Origin: Oreohelix idahoensis
Lineage: Eukaryota > Mollusca > Gastropoda > Stylommatophora > Oreohelicidae
DNA: 64,000 bases
Direction of reading: 5' to 3'
NCBI GenBank assembly: GCA_024509875.1
Contig: JAMPIV010011331.1
Coordinates: 310,001-374,000 of the forward strand
Positions 1 through 9,950 of this stretch are shown here, piece by piece. The position numbers and the translations under genes are program-made. The notes below the pieces were generated by a model, which worked only from the letters and a program-made list of their open reading frames with translations, was not told the DNA's origin and did no database searches. How positions within the stretch are numbered: the first letter of the stretch is position 1; each line of letters opens with the position of its first letter.

Positions 1-1300
1 CAGAGTGCACTAGGGTTGAACTCACAACTGAGTCGAAATCCAGGCCGGTATCATATAAGCACATGACTCGATTTCCGTTCACGGTTACGAGCTCACTCAC
101 AGGGGGATGACGGAGGCTATTCTGACTCCCTGTCAGTTCCATCATATCTGTCCTATTCCCTGTTGCTAAACATGCAGCGTGATGAGGGGTTTTCCTTCTA
201 CAATCTACAGTGTTGTGGTTGCTCATCTTACAAATTTTGCACCACTTATCTCCCTGTTTGTAGGGTTTCTTTTCCTGAGTCTGAGGGTTCTTGTCCTTAT
301 TATCAAATCTTGGTTTATTTCTGTATGGATGATCCTTCTGGTCAAACTGGGTATTCTGCGGTGGTGGCTTATATCCTTCTACCTGCTTCCTTTTTGTTCC
401 TACCAATTCAGCTTGAGCTGCTTGGTATCTCTCTGCACATTTCAAAATGTCTTCCAGCCTCTCTGCTCCTTGTTCCATAAGGAATTTCCTCATTTCTTGA
501 GACATGGAATCTTTGACTTGCTCTAACATAACCATTTCTTTCAGATCCTCGTAGGTTTTCTGATACTTACCTAAACTACTCCATTTCAACAAATACGTTT
601 CTAGCCTAGCTGAGAACTGGTTATATGTTTCTCCAGGTAGAAGTTTAGAAGTTCTAAATTTCTTCCTATATGCCTCAGAGTTCTTTTCATACCGGATCAG
701 TAAGGCTTGCTTTAGTATTTCATAATTTTCCTGATCTTCTTTGGGGAGTTTCAGAAACACATCATATGCAATACCTCTCAATCCCTGGGATAACTTTAGA
801 CTCCATTTTTCCTTTTCCAGTCCATATGTAGAGGCTAGCCTTTCATACCTATCCAGATACGACTCAATTGCGTCCTCCTTTTCAACAAATGGATCTAGGT
901 GGAAGTTCATGGCCCCATTTGCTGGGTTCTGAAAAGAGCTATTCGCAGAATGAGGTGAGCTATTACCATGGGTGATAGTCCCAGCCTGAAGTTCAAGATC
1001 AAGCTGTCTCATTTTCAGCTCATGGTCTCTCTCTGCTTGTAACCTCCTTTCTTCTCTCTCAGCTTCCAATTTCTTGGCTTCTCTTTCTGCTTCCAATTTC
1101 TTGGCTTCTCTTTCTGCTTCCAATTTCTTGCCTTCTCTTTCTGCTTCCAATTCTAATTTCTTGGCTTCTAATTCCTTTGCTTCTCTCTCGGTGTACTTTT
1201 CACATTCCGTCGTGACATACCGGATCAGAACGTCACCATCCATGCCAAGCTCTTTTCCCACCTGCAGTGTAGCAGACCTAAATTTGACCAAGTCAGCCAT
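1..1300 (-). CDS. gag: Gag of element 1, C-terminal part cut by window edge
   Basis: Gag packages the element RNA into particles. The start at 1300 is the ATG of MADLVKF, the same start as in element 2. An N-terminal charged coiled coil follows, with repeats of about eight residues rich in E, K, A and R (about 1075-1190), then the capsid segment, then the CCHC knuckle region near 180-240. The sequence matches element 2 closely. It keeps a T at the run near 708-712 that element 2 has lost, so by comparison the frame runs straight through here. It also differs from element 2 by in-frame changes in the coiled-coil repeat. The reading frame continues past base 1, so the rest of pol is not visible. 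I did not see a frame break in the visible part. Confidence 0.8.
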   Translation of the reverse strand, partial: MADLVKFRSATLQVGKELGMDGDVLIRYVTTECEKYTEREAKELEAKKLELEAEREGKKLEAEREAKKLEAEREAKKLEAEREERRLQAERDHELKMRQLDLELQAGTITHGNSSPHSANSSFQNPANGAMNFHLDPFVEKEDAIESYLDRYERLASTYGLEKEKWSLKLSQGLRGIAYDVFLKLPKEDQENYEILKQALLIRYEKNSEAYRKKFRTSKLLPGETYNQFSARLETYLLKWSSLGKYQKTYEDLKEMVMLEQVKDSMSQEMRKFLMEQGAERLEDILKCAERYQAAQAELVGTKRKQVEGYKPPPQNTQFDQKDHPYRNKPRFDNKDKNPQTQEKKPYKQGDKWCKICKMSNHNTVDCRRKTPHHAACLATGNRTDMMELTGSQNSLRHPPVSELVTVNGNRVMCLYDTGLDFDSVVSSTLVHS

Positions 1301-1568
1301 GATGTATCTGTAGTCTAGTAGGGCAAGCGATCTTACTCCAAACTAATTTACTACAATATTATGAACTTAGTTAAAATTAAAGTTAATTAAACTGACTTCA
1401 CCATATATGAAACAGCTTTCTTTATCTGTACTCAATGGTACTCCTAAAAATATAATTATTTCCTACTGTGTTACTCTTTCCAAAAAAAACAAATTTCAAA
1501 AAAAACAAAATTTCCTACACAGGAGAAATAGAAAGATGGCTCAGGAATATCAAAGATATATCCCGCAG
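1301..1568 (-). other. Untranslated leader of element 1
   Basis: This is the stretch between primer site and gag ATG. It is AT-rich with short A runs and has no conserved coding frame. It is a near copy of 8778-9042 in element 2, differing mainly in short A/T runs. Confidence 0.7.
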
Positions 1569-1579
1569 ACGAGCCCCCA
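1569..1579 (-). other. Primer binding site, tRNA-Pro type (element 1)
   Basis: The plus strand reads ACGAGCCCCCA one base outside the LTR. This matches the last 11 bases of a typical metazoan tRNA-Pro (acceptor strand, discriminator and CCA). On the sense strand it therefore reads as an 11-base complement beginning TGGGGG. The match stops at the T stem, where extra bases interrupt it. Confidence 0.8.
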
Positions 1580-1580
1580 C

Positions 1581-2466
1581 TGTAGCGGGAGGTTATTTAA
1601 ATTTATTTATTATGTAAGAGTATGCCAGTAAAGAGTTCTGACCTTACAAGTAATACCCCAGTCTTAGAAATAAGCACTGGTGTATTGTTATCATAACAAT
1701 AGTCAGACTGTGAAAACCCTGGCCCAGTTGGTAAGAAGTAGTACCAGGATTTAAGGTGTCTCCTCCCTGTGACTATCTTATGATTACTTATATGCTAGGG
1801 GATAAGTAAAATGTACATTCACTGAACCCACAAAATGGAAAAAGTGAATAAATCCTCAGGTACAGTTAAAATAGTTTAATAATTACACTAATATTCTATT
1901 TCTACTAGTTGGAAAAGAGTATACACATATATATAAAAATATTCACACAATTACTATTATTGTCTGTTTAGACTTCAAGATCTTAAATAATAAAGTTACT
2001 GAAATCACTGTTATTTGTTTAGCCCCCACTGTAGCGGGAGGTTATTTAAATTTATTTATTATGTAAGAGTATGCCAGTAAAGAGTTCTGACCTTACAAGT
2101 AATACCCCAGTCTTAGAAATAAGCACTGGTGTATTGTTATCATAACAATAGTCAGACTGTGAAAACCCTGGCCCAGTTGGTAAGAAGTAGTACCAGGATT
2201 TAAGGTGTCTCCTCCCTGTGACTATCTTATGATTACTTATATGCTAGGGGATAAGTAAAATGTACATTCACTGAACCCACAAAATGGAAAAAGTGAATAA
2301 ATCCTCAGGTACAGTTAAAATAGTTTAATAATTACACTAATATTCTATTTCTACTAGTTGGAAAAGAGTATACACATATATATATATAAAAATATTCACA
2401 CAATTACTATTATTGTCTGTTTAGACTTCAAGATCTTAAATAATAAAGTTACTGAAATCACTGTTA
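1581..2466 (-). repeat. Internal tandem duplication in the shared LTR (2 units of about 0.45 kb)
   Basis: Unit 1 is 1581-2029 and unit 2 starts at 2030 with the same TGTAGCGGG. They are almost identical, differing by an extra TA pair in a TA run. The nine bases before unit 2 read AGCCCCCAC, the same as the primer-site edge in front of unit 1. The duplicated block therefore carries part of the primer site. Confidence 0.9.
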
Positions 2467-3230
2467 TTAGTCCTTTGAATTTAAGGATAACTGTCATCAG
2501 TTGACTGAGTTTATGTATGGTTACTTATTGTTTTCAACTATTGGCTGTTTCACATGTATAGGTGGTCAGTGTCAAACAGGACACTTATCTTTCCAACTTG
2601 ATACTGCTGAAACTGTCCTTTGCTGGTATCAGACTTGGTAGGCCCAACAGTAGGGATGCCAATGACCAGTTGAAGTTCACTCTTTGGGGTCCTGCACTTT
2701 TGTGGGATTGCCTCGGGTAAACTGCACCGGCTTCTGATACTGGACAGTCTGGTTTGAGTTATTTCATGGAACCTGTAACATATCAGCCTTGGCTAGTATC
2801 TGGCTAGACTTGTAGCTGACTAGCACAGATGTCAGACCAGTCAGTCATCAGATGTCACCGTTATACAATCATAGTAAGTAAGGACATCATTTCAGTGATA
2901 TAGCATTAATATTAACATTTCAATTAAGTATAACTGACTAGCACATAAGTCAGACAAGTCAGTCATCAGGTGTCAAAGTTATACAGTCATAGCAAGTAAC
3001 ATCAGTTCAATGATATAGAATTAATATTAACATATCAGTAATAAACATCATCTGGTTTAATCCGCTCCTATACATCCCTTCATATTCTATAACTTGATCC
3101 TTCCAAATCATATCAAGTACAAATTCAAATCTGATGCTATCTTAGCAACTACCCAAAATTAATACATAAAATAAATAAAGTGAGTGACCACGTGATCAGG
3201 TTGCTTTCTACTGAAACTGGCTGTAGAACA

Positions 3231-3360
3231 CTCCAGTTTACCAGCTGTAAATGGGTACAAAGTTGTGCGCTCGAACTAGGGAAGGCAAAGGCAGCGAGGA
3301 AGGGGACTAGTCACCTAACCTCGTAAAAGCGGTATCTTCCATGCTGAAGCTTCTAACAAT
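3231..3360. repeat. SINE-derived segment inside the shared LTR
   Basis: About 130 bp on the plus strand with blocks shared with the SINE at 47,810-48,003: a CAGCTGTAAATGGGTAC-like block, then a GGGAAGGCAAAGGCAGCGAGG-like block, then a CTTCCATGCTGAAGCTTCTAAC-like block. It occupies the same place in both LTR copies, so it was fixed in the family before these insertions. Confidence 0.6.
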
Positions 3361-3801
3361 TTATTTCCCTAAGACAATCTCTGGTCATGGGACTGCCTTT
3401 ATCTTCGTAAGCGATAATGCATTTAATATCGACGAGATACAGCATTAAATATAATAAATATTTTCTATTTGGCTGTGGGGCTAGTTTTGATACGTTTTTG
3501 TACAAGCAACCATCTTCCACTAAGCACATGAATAAATCATATTAAAATAATAATACGTTATATCAATGAATATTATACAGGCATATTTTGTGAATTCTAA
3601 ATGAACCTGTAATACAAAATAAAAGAAATTATTATACAGGATAGCTATCGTAAATTCGCTTACCCTCAGACTCCAGACACTTAGACTGAAATTTTCTGGC
3701 GATCCGCTCACACTTCAGATGGATTTAGAGTCGTGGCGTTATCTGCCCTCAGTCTTGTCTCAACCTCTTGCGTTGTGTCTTCTCAGAGTTTTACCGAACC
3801 G

Positions 3802-3810
3802 CTTTATATA
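3802..3810 (-). promoter_or_regulatory. Candidate TATA box in the LTR
   Basis: The minus strand reads TATATAAAG in a locally GC-richer stretch of the LTR. If used, transcription would start about 30 bases downstream, near 3770. Predicted by motif only. Confidence 0.4.
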
Positions 3811-4352
3811 CGACAGCGCGAACGTATCGGAGAGCAGATACGTCACAGCCTAAGACTAGACCTGAAAAAATCCTTCCCGAACCGTGATTTCAGCCGATCT
3901 GTGCGTCGACTGAAATTTTGCCTTTCTCATACTCAGCATATATAATATCCATATTGTTCCATCTTATCTAGTTTTATACAGCTGATAAAACTCTATCTTC
4001 CTATCCATGTAAATTCCCAAACTGTTATTTGTTGATTTTAATATTTCGAACAGAAGTGGGTTTACCAGCTGTTAGCGTAACTGTGGGCAGCCGAAATACG
4101 CATATATCTCCGTAAATGAGAACTTCCTACCGTTCCATCTTATATGCAGTTATACACCATCCTTCCCTGTACTGAAATGTAAAATCCTTTTCCTACGGAT
4201 TCCCTTCTGTTTTTATTTATTGTTGGCGATTCCCTCTGTCCGATACACGTTTCGCTTATACGCCGCCATTTTGAAAGCGGTCGTTCGATCGTAGACGGGT
4301 TTATAAATCTAACTGATCCCGTTTGCAATGACTTGAAACCAATTTTGCGACA

Positions 4353-4366
4353 TAGCTCCCCCATAT
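4353..4366 (-). other. Polypurine tract of element 2
   Basis: The sense strand reads a G-rich run, ATGGGGGAGCTA, directly against the 3' LTR start. This is the expected place for plus-strand DNA priming. Confidence 0.75.
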
Positions 4367-4392
4367 TTTAAGCTGGATGATATCTAGCTTAA

Positions 4393-7300
4393 CTATTGGG
4401 TACAAGACAATTGCAAATCGACCATTCCGAGGTTAGTTTTCCTTCCTTCTATCCTCCTCAAGCTCTGTGGGATGACGACTAAGAAAATCTGCGCCCACAT
4501 TCTGTTTCCCGGAATATATTCAATAGTGAAGGAATATGGCTGAATCAATAATGACCATCTTAGTAAGCGAGTATTTGCATGACGTGATGAGGCCAAAAAT
4601 GACAGGGGTTGATGATCGCACTGGACCACAAATGGCTTGCCATACAAATAGGGTTGAAACTTATTGATGGCCCACACCAATGCTAAACATTCCCTCTCTA
4701 TAGTAGAGTAATTCTTTTCTGCCGCGTTCAACTTGCGGCTGGCATAAGCAACAGGAAACAGTTCCTCATCCTGGGTCTGAGATTTTTGCAAAAGCGCGGC
4801 CCCAATTCCTACATTGCTTGCATCAGTCCGTACTATAAACTCTTGCGTCAGATCTGGTAACTTCAGAATAGGCCTACTAGTGAGTTTATGTTTCAATTCT
4901 GAATATGCATGCTCACACTCTGCAGTCCACTTTATTGTGTCCGGCTTCCCTTTCTTTGTCAGATCCGTCAAAGGTGCACATAAGGTATTGAAGTCTTTGA
5001 TGTACTTTTGATAGAATCCACCTAAGGATACGAACGACCTCACATCCTTTTTTGTCTGTGGTCTAGGTGCATTCCTTAACTTTTCTATATTTTTGGGATC
5101 AGGAGACATGTTTCCATGACAAATTGTATGTCCCAAAAATTCTAATTCCTGACATCCGATTACACACTTTGTTGGACGAGCAGTCAAACCTGCCTCTCTG
5201 AGTCTACGTAACATTGATAGAGAATGTAGATGATCCTCAAATGTTTCCGTGGCTATGAGAATGTCATCCATAAAGTTGGTGATGTTAGAGTTGTTTAAGG
5301 GTTCCAGCAATTTCCTCATCATCCTTGAAAATACGCTTGGTGCGTTTTTCAACCCGAATGGTAGTACATTAAATTCGTAGTGACCATCCGAAGTGCTAAA
5401 AGCCAGCATGTGTCGGATCTCGGGTTTGACAGGAATCTGGTAATATCCCTTACTTAAATCGACCTTAGAGAAATATTTCGCAGTACTTAGCGTCGAGAAC
5501 AGCTGATTGGTATCCGGTAATGGATCAGCTTGGGTTTCTGTGATCGCATTTAATTTCCGGTAATCGATACAGAGTCGGTGTTCTCCACTTGGTTTTCTCA
5601 ACAGTACAACACTTGAACTGTAAGGTGATTCTGACTTGGAAATGATTTGTTCTTGCAACAGATAATCAATTTCCTCCTTCAATGCCTGTGCCTTGGCATA
5701 TGGTATAGGGTAGGTCTTCATGCAGATAGGTGTTGGATCGATGACCTTCATATCATACGTCAATAAGTTGGTGCATCCTGGTTTATCAGTTAACACATCT
5801 GCATGTGTTTTTAAAACTTCTTTAACTTGCTCCCTCTGTTCCTGAGTTAACTGAGTACTAATTTTGACTTGTTCATATGTCTCAGTCGGTCTTAATGGAT
5901 ACTCTATTGAGGTAAGTGGTTCATGCTTCATTTCGGTTGCGATGGCCAGAGTCATCATATGAGCTACCTCCGTTGATGTCCTGTCATAATATTTCTTTAA
6001 CAGATTAACATGGTACACCCTTTCTTTGCCCTTCTTGTCAATTTTGTAATTAGTCCTTGATATTTTCTCTAGCACGTTATATGGACCCTGCCAACCAATC
6101 TGCAGTTTGTTGTTACTGCTGGGCAATAGAAGAAGCACTTTTTCTCCAACAGCAAGTTCCCTATCCTTTGCTTTTTTATTATAGTATTCAGTATGTTTCT
6201 TTCTGGCTCTGCGAAGATTGTCATTAGCCAATTTCCAGCCCATTTTCAGTCGAGTGGTCAACTCATTTACATACTGAATTGATGAGGTGACACTTTCCTC
6301 TGCCTTCTCATCTGTCCAAGTCCGCAGCAATGCTTCCAGTGGGCCTTTTATAGGCCGACCAAACAACAATGTGGCCGGTGCCATTCCTGTGGAATTGTGT
6401 GGGACTTCCCGGTATGCGAATAATGCAGCGGGTAAGTATACATCCCATGTTTCAGGTTTTTCACTTGCCAGCTTCCTGAGAATAGAAATGAGCGTACCGT
6501 TGAACCGCTCGACTTGACCATTTCCTTGTGGGTGATAAGGAGAGCAATGATAATGTCTGGCTTGAAAAATCCTGAACACTTCTTGGGTTAGCTTTCCCTT
6601 GAACTGGGAACCATTGTCCGTCAATATTTGATGTGGAAAGCCTAACCGGGTGAATATTGTCAACAATGCCTCTGCCACATGCTTAGAATCTATAGATGCC
6701 ATGGCTACGGCCTCTCCCCACATAGAGCATGTATCAACTAGAGTTAAGATATAACTATTCCTTCTCTTAGTCCTAGTGAGGGGTCCAACAATATCCACTG
6801 CAACTCTCTCGAATGGAGTACCCATGATTGGCATTTCTCCTAGAGTTGCTGGTGCAGTCCCATGCTTGGGGGCTACACGTTGACACTCTGGACAAGATTT
6901 CACATATCGTTTGATATCTTCCGTGATCCCTGGCCAGTAATAGTGACAAGCTATCCGTTGACTGGTGGCACCAATTCCCATGTGTCCACTAAATGGAATA
7001 GCATGTGCGAGCTCCATAACTTTCTCCCTGTATGACTTTGGTACTACCAGCTGTCCATGTCCTTGAGGTCCTGTACCAGCTTTTCTATACAGTAGTCCAT
7101 TTTTCATATACAAGTCTCCTTTTTCTGGAGGGTTATGGGCCTTTGGCAATTTGCCAAAACAAGGCTTCAATGTGTCATCTTCTGATTGAGCCTGTTGCAT
7201 CTGCTCTGGCTGAGTATTGTTAGGATTTTCCTCCTCGTTTTTGGTGCTCGACCTGGTCTGGACTGCTGCCAGGACAACAGGTTTTATCGGGTCACCCAAA

Positions 7301-8064
7301 AATACATACCTACACCCCAATATCAGCGGGTATATAGGGTCATCTATCACTGCGGCTGTTATCACTCCTTCCACGTAGCGAGATTTCACATTGATCCTAG
7401 CTATAGGAAGTGTCATGGTTGCTGTTCCCTTAGTTGCCCCTTGTATTTCCACGGTTTCTGTGGTAATTTGATCAGAGTGCACTAGGGTTGAACTCACAAC
7501 TGAGTCGAAATCCAGGCCGGTATCATATAAGCACATGACTCGATTTCCGTTCACGGTTACGAGCTCACTCACAGGGGGATGACGGAGGCTATTCTGACTC
7601 CCTGTCAGTTCCATCATATCTGTCCTATTCCCTGTTGCTAAACATGCAGCGTGATGAGGGGTTTTCCTTCTACAATCTACAGTGTTGTGGTTGCTCATCT
7701 TACAAATTTTGCACCACTTATCTCCCTGTTTGTAGGGTTTCTTTTCCTGAGTCTGAGGGTTCTTGTCCTTATTATCAAATCTTGGTTTATTTCTGTATGG
7801 ATGATCCTTCTGGTCAAACTGGGTATTCTGCGGTGGTGGCTTATATCCTTCTACCTGCTTCCTTTTTGTTCCTACCAATTCAGCTTGAGCTGCTTGGTAT
7901 CTCTCTGCACATTTCAAAATGTCTTCCAGCCTCTCTGCTCCTTGTTCCATAAGGAATTTCCTCATTTCTTGAGACATGGAATCTTTGACTTGCTCTAACA
8001 TAACCATTTCTTTCAGATCCTCGTAGGTTTTCTGATACTTACCTAAACTACTCCATTTCAACAA
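4393..8064 (-). CDS. pol: Gag C-terminus plus Pol (PR-IN-RT-RNase H) of element 2
   Basis: A 1,223-codon frame. Residues 1-58 are the C-terminal part of a SCAN-like capsid helix bundle. A CX2CX4HX4C knuckle lies at about 118-131. A retropepsin-type DTG is at 181. The integrase HHCC finger is H354, H361, C391, C394; the core is D424, D483, E519 with exactly 35 residues between the last two. A GPY module is at 660-662. RT follows, with YRKLN near 836 and the catalytic FMDD at 931-934, then RNase H with its first Asp at 1081. Integrase before RT is the Gmr1-like order. The true start is the upstream gag ATG at 8777; a one-base loss near 8190 separates the two parts. Near 4500 a one-base loss shifts the frame, so the last 30 or so residues are out of register with relatives, which end in a GADFLSRHP-like motif. 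Confidence 0.92.
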   Translation of the reverse strand: MLKWSSLGKYQKTYEDLKEMVMLEQVKDSMSQEMRKFLMEQGAERLEDILKCAERYQAAQAELVGTKRKQVEGYKPPPQNTQFDQKDHPYRNKPRFDNKDKNPQTQEKKPYKQGDKWCKICKMSNHNTVDCRRKTPHHAACLATGNRTDMMELTGSQNSLRHPPVSELVTVNGNRVMCLYDTGLDFDSVVSSTLVHSDQITTETVEIQGATKGTATMTLPIARINVKSRYVEGVITAAVIDDPIYPLILGCRYVFLGDPIKPVVLAAVQTRSSTKNEEENPNNTQPEQMQQAQSEDDTLKPCFGKLPKAHNPPEKGDLYMKNGLLYRKAGTGPQGHGQLVVPKSYREKVMELAHAIPFSGHMGIGATSQRIACHYYWPGITEDIKRYVKSCPECQRVAPKHGTAPATLGEMPIMGTPFERVAVDIVGPLTRTKRRNSYILTLVDTCSMWGEAVAMASIDSKHVAEALLTIFTRLGFPHQILTDNGSQFKGKLTQEVFRIFQARHYHCSPYHPQGNGQVERFNGTLISILRKLASEKPETWDVYLPAALFAYREVPHNSTGMAPATLLFGRPIKGPLEALLRTWTDEKAEESVTSSIQYVNELTTRLKMGWKLANDNLRRARKKHTEYYNKKAKDRELAVGEKVLLLLPSSNNKLQIGWQGPYNVLEKISRTNYKIDKKGKERVYHVNLLKKYYDRTSTEVAHMMTLAIATEMKHEPLTSIEYPLRPTETYEQVKISTQLTQEQREQVKEVLKTHADVLTDKPGCTNLLTYDMKVIDPTPICMKTYPIPYAKAQALKEEIDYLLQEQIISKSESPYSSSVVLLRKPSGEHRLCIDYRKLNAITETQADPLPDTNQLFSTLSTAKYFSKVDLSKGYYQIPVKPEIRHMLAFSTSDGHYEFNVLPFGLKNAPSVFSRMMRKLLEPLNNSNITNFMDDILIATETFEDHLHSLSMLRRLREAGLTARPTKCVIGCQELEFLGHTICHGNMSPDPKNIEKLRNAPRPQTKKDVRSFVSLGGFYQKYIKDFNTLCAPLTDLTKKGKPDTIKWTAECEHAYSELKHKLTSRPILKLPDLTQEFIVRTDASNVGIGAALLQKSQTQDEELFPVAYASRKLNAAEKNYSTIERECLALVWAINKFQPYLYGKPFVVQCDHQPLSFLASSRHANTRLLRWSLLIQPYSFTIEYIPGNRMWAQIFLVVIPQSLRRIEGRKTNLGMVDLQLSCTQ

Positions 8065-8183
8065 ATACGTTTCTAGCCTAGCTGAGAACTGGTTATATGT
8101 TTCTCCAGGTAGAAGTTTAGAAGTTCTAAATTTCTTCCTATATGCCTCAGAGTTCTTTTCATACCGGATCAGTAAGGCTTGCT

Positions 8184-8777
8184 TTAGTATTCATAATTTT
8201 CCTGATCTTCTTTGGGGAGTTTCAGAAACACATCATATGCAATACCTCTCAATCCCTGGGATAACTTTAGACTCCATTTTTCCTTTTCCAGTCCATATGT
8301 AGAGGCTAGCCTTTCATACCTATCCAGATACGACTCAATTGCGTCCTCCTTTTCAACAAATGGATCTAGGTGGAAGTTCATGGCCCCATTTGCTGGGTTC
8401 TGAAAAGAGCTATTCGCAGAATGAGGTGAGCTATTACCATGGGTGATAGTCCCAGCCTGAAGTTCAAGATCAAGCTGTCTCATTTTCAGCTCATGGTCTC
8501 TCTCTGCTTGTAGCCTCCTTTCTTCTCTCTCAGCTTCCAATTCTAATTTCTTGGCTTCTCTTTCTGCTTCCAATTTCTTGGCTTCTCTTTCTGCTTCCAA
8601 TTTCTTGGCTTCTCTTTCTGCTTCCAATTCTAATTTCTTGGCTTCTAATTGCTTTGCTTCTCTCTCGGTGTACTTTTCACATTCCGTCGTGACATACCGG
8701 ATCAGAACGTCACCATCCATGCCAAGCTCTTTTCCCACCTGCAGTGTAGCAGACCTAAATTTGACCAAGTCAGCCAT
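8184..8777 (-). CDS. gag: Gag N-terminus of element 2, broken by a one-base deletion
   Basis: A 197-codon frame starting MADLVKF at the first ATG after the leader. Residues 30-100 form a charged coiled coil with AEREAKKLE-type repeats. Residues 130-197 begin the capsid (VEKEDAIESYLDRYERL). The frame ends because a T is missing from the run near 8190 when compared with element 1 at 708-712. Downstream the same Gag continues in the frame of the 4393-8064 entry. Gag and Pol were therefore one continuous frame. The loss could be decay or an assembly error. Confidence 0.88.
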   Translation of the reverse strand: MADLVKFRSATLQVGKELGMDGDVLIRYVTTECEKYTEREAKQLEAKKLELEAEREAKKLEAEREAKKLEAEREAKKLELEAEREERRLQAERDHELKMRQLDLELQAGTITHGNSSPHSANSSFQNPANGAMNFHLDPFVEKEDAIESYLDRYERLASTYGLEKEKWSLKLSQGLRGIAYDVFLKLPKEDQENYEY

Positions 8778-9042
8778 GATGTATCTGTAGTCTAGTAGGG
8801 CAAGCGATCTTACTCCAACTAATTTACTACAATATAATTAACTTAGTTAAAATTAAAGTTAATTAAACTGACTTCACCATATATGAAACAGCTTTCTTTA
8901 TCTGTACTCAATGGTACTCCTAAAAATATAATTATTTCCTACTATGTTTACTCTTTCCAAAAAACAAATTTCCAAAAAAGAAAATTTCCTACACAGGAGA
9001 AATAGAAAGATGGCTCAGGAATATCAAAGATATATCCCGCAG
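8778..9042 (-). other. Untranslated leader of element 2
   Basis: The stretch between primer site and gag. It is AT-rich and non-coding, and matches 1301-1568 except for short A/T run differences. Confidence 0.7.
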
Positions 9043-9053
9043 ACGAGCCCCCA
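9043..9053 (-). other. Primer binding site, tRNA-Pro type (element 2)
   Basis: Same 11-base match to the tRNA-Pro 3' end (plus strand ACGAGCCCCCA) as in element 1, one base from the LTR. Confidence 0.8.
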
Positions 9054-9054
9054 C

Positions 9055-9950
9055 TGTAGCGGGAGGTTATTTAAATTTATTTATTATGTAAGAGTATGCC
9101 AGTAAAGAGTTCTGACCTTACAAGTAATACCCCAGTCTTAGAAATAAGCACTGGTGTATTGTTATCATAAAAATAGTCAGACTGTGAAAACCCTGGCCCA
9201 GTTGGTAAGAAGTAGTACCAGGATTTAAGGTGTCTCCTCCCTGTGACTATCTTATGATTACTTATATGCTAGGGGATAAGTAAAATGTACATTCACTGAA
9301 CCCACAAAATGGAAAAAGTGAATAAATCCTCAGGTACCGTTAAATTAGTTTAATGATTACATTAATATTCTATTTCTACTAGTTGGAAAAGAGTATACAC
9401 ATATATATATATAAAAATATTCACACAATTACTATTATTGTCTGTTTATACTTCAAGATCTTAAATAATAAATTTTCTGAAATCACTGTTATTAGTCGTT
9501 CCTGTCTGTAGCGGGAGGTTATTTAAAATTATTTATTATGTAAGAGTATGCCAGTAAAGAGTTCTGACCTTACAAGTAATACCCCAGTCTTAGAAATAAG
9601 CACTGGTGTATTGTTATCATAAAAATAGTCAGACTGTGAAAACCCTGGCCCAGTTGGTAAGAAGTAGTACCAGGATTTAAGGTGTCTCCTCCCTGTGACT
9701 ATCTTATGATTACTTATATGCTAGGGGATAAGTAAAATGTACATTCACTGAACCCACAAAATGGAAAAAGTGAATAAATCCTCAGGTACCGTTAAATTAG
9801 TTTAATGATTACATTAATATTCTATTTCTACTAGTTGGAAAAGAGTATACACATATATATATATATAAATATTCACACAATTACTATTATTGTCTGTTTA
9901 TACTTCAAGATCTTAAATAATAAAGTTACTGAAATCACTGTTATTAGTCC
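9055..9950 (-). repeat. Internal tandem duplication in the 5' LTR, with a different junction
   Basis: Unit 1 is 9055-9506 and unit 2 starts at 9507. The bases before unit 2 read CGTTCCTGTC, without the primer-site remnant seen in the shared LTR. Both units carry the same private variants (ACCGTTAAATTAG, CATAAAAATAG, TTTATACTTC), which differ from the variants shared by both units of the other LTR. Confidence 0.9.

Larger units (their letters stand above)
1581..4352 (-). repeat. Shared LTR: 3' LTR of element 2 and 5' LTR of element 1
   Basis: About 2,772 bp, matching 9055-11829 over its full length with few differences outside its right-hand duplication (for example single-base changes near 3672 and 3703 and one T in the run near 4302). 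On the plus strand it begins TGTAGCGGG and ends TTTTGCGACA. It abuts a primer site on one side and a polypurine tract on the other, as an LTR must. It is long for an LTR and contains a SINE-derived segment and a 449 bp internal tandem duplication. The short open frames inside it (for example 70 codons at 3733) resemble no known protein. Confidence 0.92.

Noticed and set aside
163..526. Plus-strand frames of 105 and 115 codons, repeated at 7,635-7,998
   Set aside because: They lie antisense to the Gag knuckle region and are shadows of the minus-strand frame.
3733..3945. 70-codon open frame in the LTR, repeated at 11,211-11,423
   Set aside because: It is conserved only because the LTRs are near copies. 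It is on the strand opposite to the element and resembles no known protein.
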